Shown: piece after piece, positions 6,973-7,318 of the stretch
How positions within the stretch are numbered: the stretch's first letter is position 1
How the letters are laid out: each line of letters starts with the position of its first letter
NCBI GenBank assembly: GCA_937901395.1
Contig: CALCDB010000135.1
Coordinates: 1 to 7,318, forward strand
Length of the DNA: 7,318 nucleotides
Source: an uncultured Verrucomicrobiota bacterium
GTDB taxonomy: Bacteria > Verrucomicrobiota > Kiritimatiellia > RFP12 > UBA1067
Direction of reading: 5' to 3'
The notes under the pieces: generated by a model
Databases searched by the model: none
What the model was told of the DNA's origin: nothing
Seen by the model: only the letters and a program-made list of their open reading frames with translations
Position numbers and translations under genes: made by a program

Positions 6973-6991
6973 CTTATTCCATTGATGTCAA
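6963..6991 (-). promoter_or_regulatory. Perfect-consensus sigma70-type promoter driving the GH84 gene
   Basis: Read on the minus strand, TTGACA occupies 6991-6986 and TATAAT occupies 6968-6963, separated by exactly 17 bases. Both hexamers match the bacterial housekeeping consensus at all 12 positions with the optimal spacer. There is no extended -10 TGn. The -35 lies inside the last codons of prfA (it encodes part of Leu-Thr-Ser) and the -10 lies just past the prfA stop. The likely initiating bases are A at 6957 or 6955, leaving a 5' leader of 3-5 bases before the ATG at 6952. By simple arithmetic, a 12/12 match at fixed spacing has a chance expectation of about 0.001 for this window, and it sits directly before a gene start. 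Activity is inferred, not shown. Confidence 0.72.
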
Positions 6992-7318
6992 TCGCAACTT
7001 TAACTTGGTTTCCACGTTCTTCGCCATAAGCGCCTTTATGAGCTCCTCAAGTTCCCCGTCGATAATCCGATCCAGCGAATATAGCGTAAGCCCAATGCGG
7101 TGATCCGTCATTCGATTCTGCGGAAAATTGTAGGTGCGAATTTTCTCCGAACGATCACCGCTGCCGATCATCGACATCCTATCCGCGCCAAGTTTCGCCT
7201 CCTCCTCGCGCCGCCGAAAATCGAGGATGCGCGCCTTCAAGGTAGCGTAGCACTTTTCCCGATTCCTGATCTGACTGCGCTCATCCTGACATACCGCGAC
7301 CAAACCCGTCGGCAAATG
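6974..7318 (-). CDS. prfA: Peptide chain release factor 1 (RF1), C-terminal part, cut by the window edge
   Basis: RF1 recognises UAA and UAG stop codons and releases the finished protein from the ribosome. The visible 114 residues begin with HLPTG, which in the family follows shortly after the catalytic GGQ loop; that loop and the codon-recognition domain lie beyond the right edge. Diagnostic stretches are CQDERSQIRNREK, then GSGDRSEKIRTYNFPQ and TDHRIGLTLY. The SGDRSEKIRTYNFPQ block separates RF1 from RF2, which has a different sequence there. The frame ends LTSME followed by TAA. The true start is outside the window; the internal TTG near 7315 is an ordinary Leu codon. The family often has prmC (the methyltransferase acting on GGQ) directly downstream, but here the next gene is a GH84 glycosidase. 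The last codons double as promoter DNA for that gene. Identification is firm. Confidence 0.96.
   Translation of the reverse strand, partial: HLPTGLVAVCQDERSQIRNREKCYATLKARILDFRRREEEAKLGADRMSMIGSGDRSEKIRTYNFPQNRMTDHRIGLTLYSLDRIIDGELEELIKALMAKNVETKLKLRLTSME

Noticed and set aside
6953..6973. GTG start for GH84 abutting the prfA stop
   Set aside because: It would lie upstream of the predicted transcript start and lengthens the n-region of the signal peptide without benefit; still possible if prfA read-through is translated.

Overview
The window is a tightly packed bacterial locus. All six genes lie on the minus strand, and there is no intergenic gap longer than about 20 bases. Going 5'->3' along the transcript (right to left in window coordinates), it holds the 3' end of prfA (release factor 1), a secreted GH84 beta-N-acetylglucosaminidase, tmk (thymidylate kinase), holB (clamp-loader delta'), a TIM-barrel sugar isomerase/epimerase-like protein, and a very long glycogen debranching enzyme that runs off the left edge. 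GC is close to 50% by eye. Ribosome-binding sites are weak or absent at several genes. The mix of polysaccharide-active enzymes with housekeeping genes, and the GH13 plus GDE_C debranching enzyme, would fit a PVC-type bacterium (Verrucomicrobiota/Lentisphaerota-like). That placement is a low-confidence inference from gene content; no marker here settles the phylum.

Region by region: 6974-7318 is the C-terminal third of RF1. The end of its reading frame carries a textbook sigma70-type promoter (TTGACA, 17-base spacer, TATAAT) pointing into the GH84 gene, with a 15-base inverted repeat over the -10 box. The expected start of transcription lies only 3-5 bases before the GH84 ATG, which suggests a nearly leaderless message. 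At 5156-6952 lies GH84, then tmk one base after its stop. holB overlaps tmk by 31 bases. The isomerase overlaps holB by ATGA, and the debranching enzyme overlaps the isomerase by ATGA.

The spacing implies that GH84-tmk-holB-isomerase-debranching enzyme is one transcription unit with translational coupling. It would co-express two replication proteins with a secreted N-acetylglucosaminidase and a cytoplasmic alpha-glucan debranching enzyme. The largest gene covers 1-2970, 990 codons with no stop. It has a complete GH13 catalytic set followed by the beginning of a GDE_C (amylo-alpha-1,6-glucosidase) domain, so it has the transferase-plus-glucosidase layout best known from eukaryotic debranching enzymes. 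No RNA genes, mobile elements, CRISPR arrays or terminators were found.
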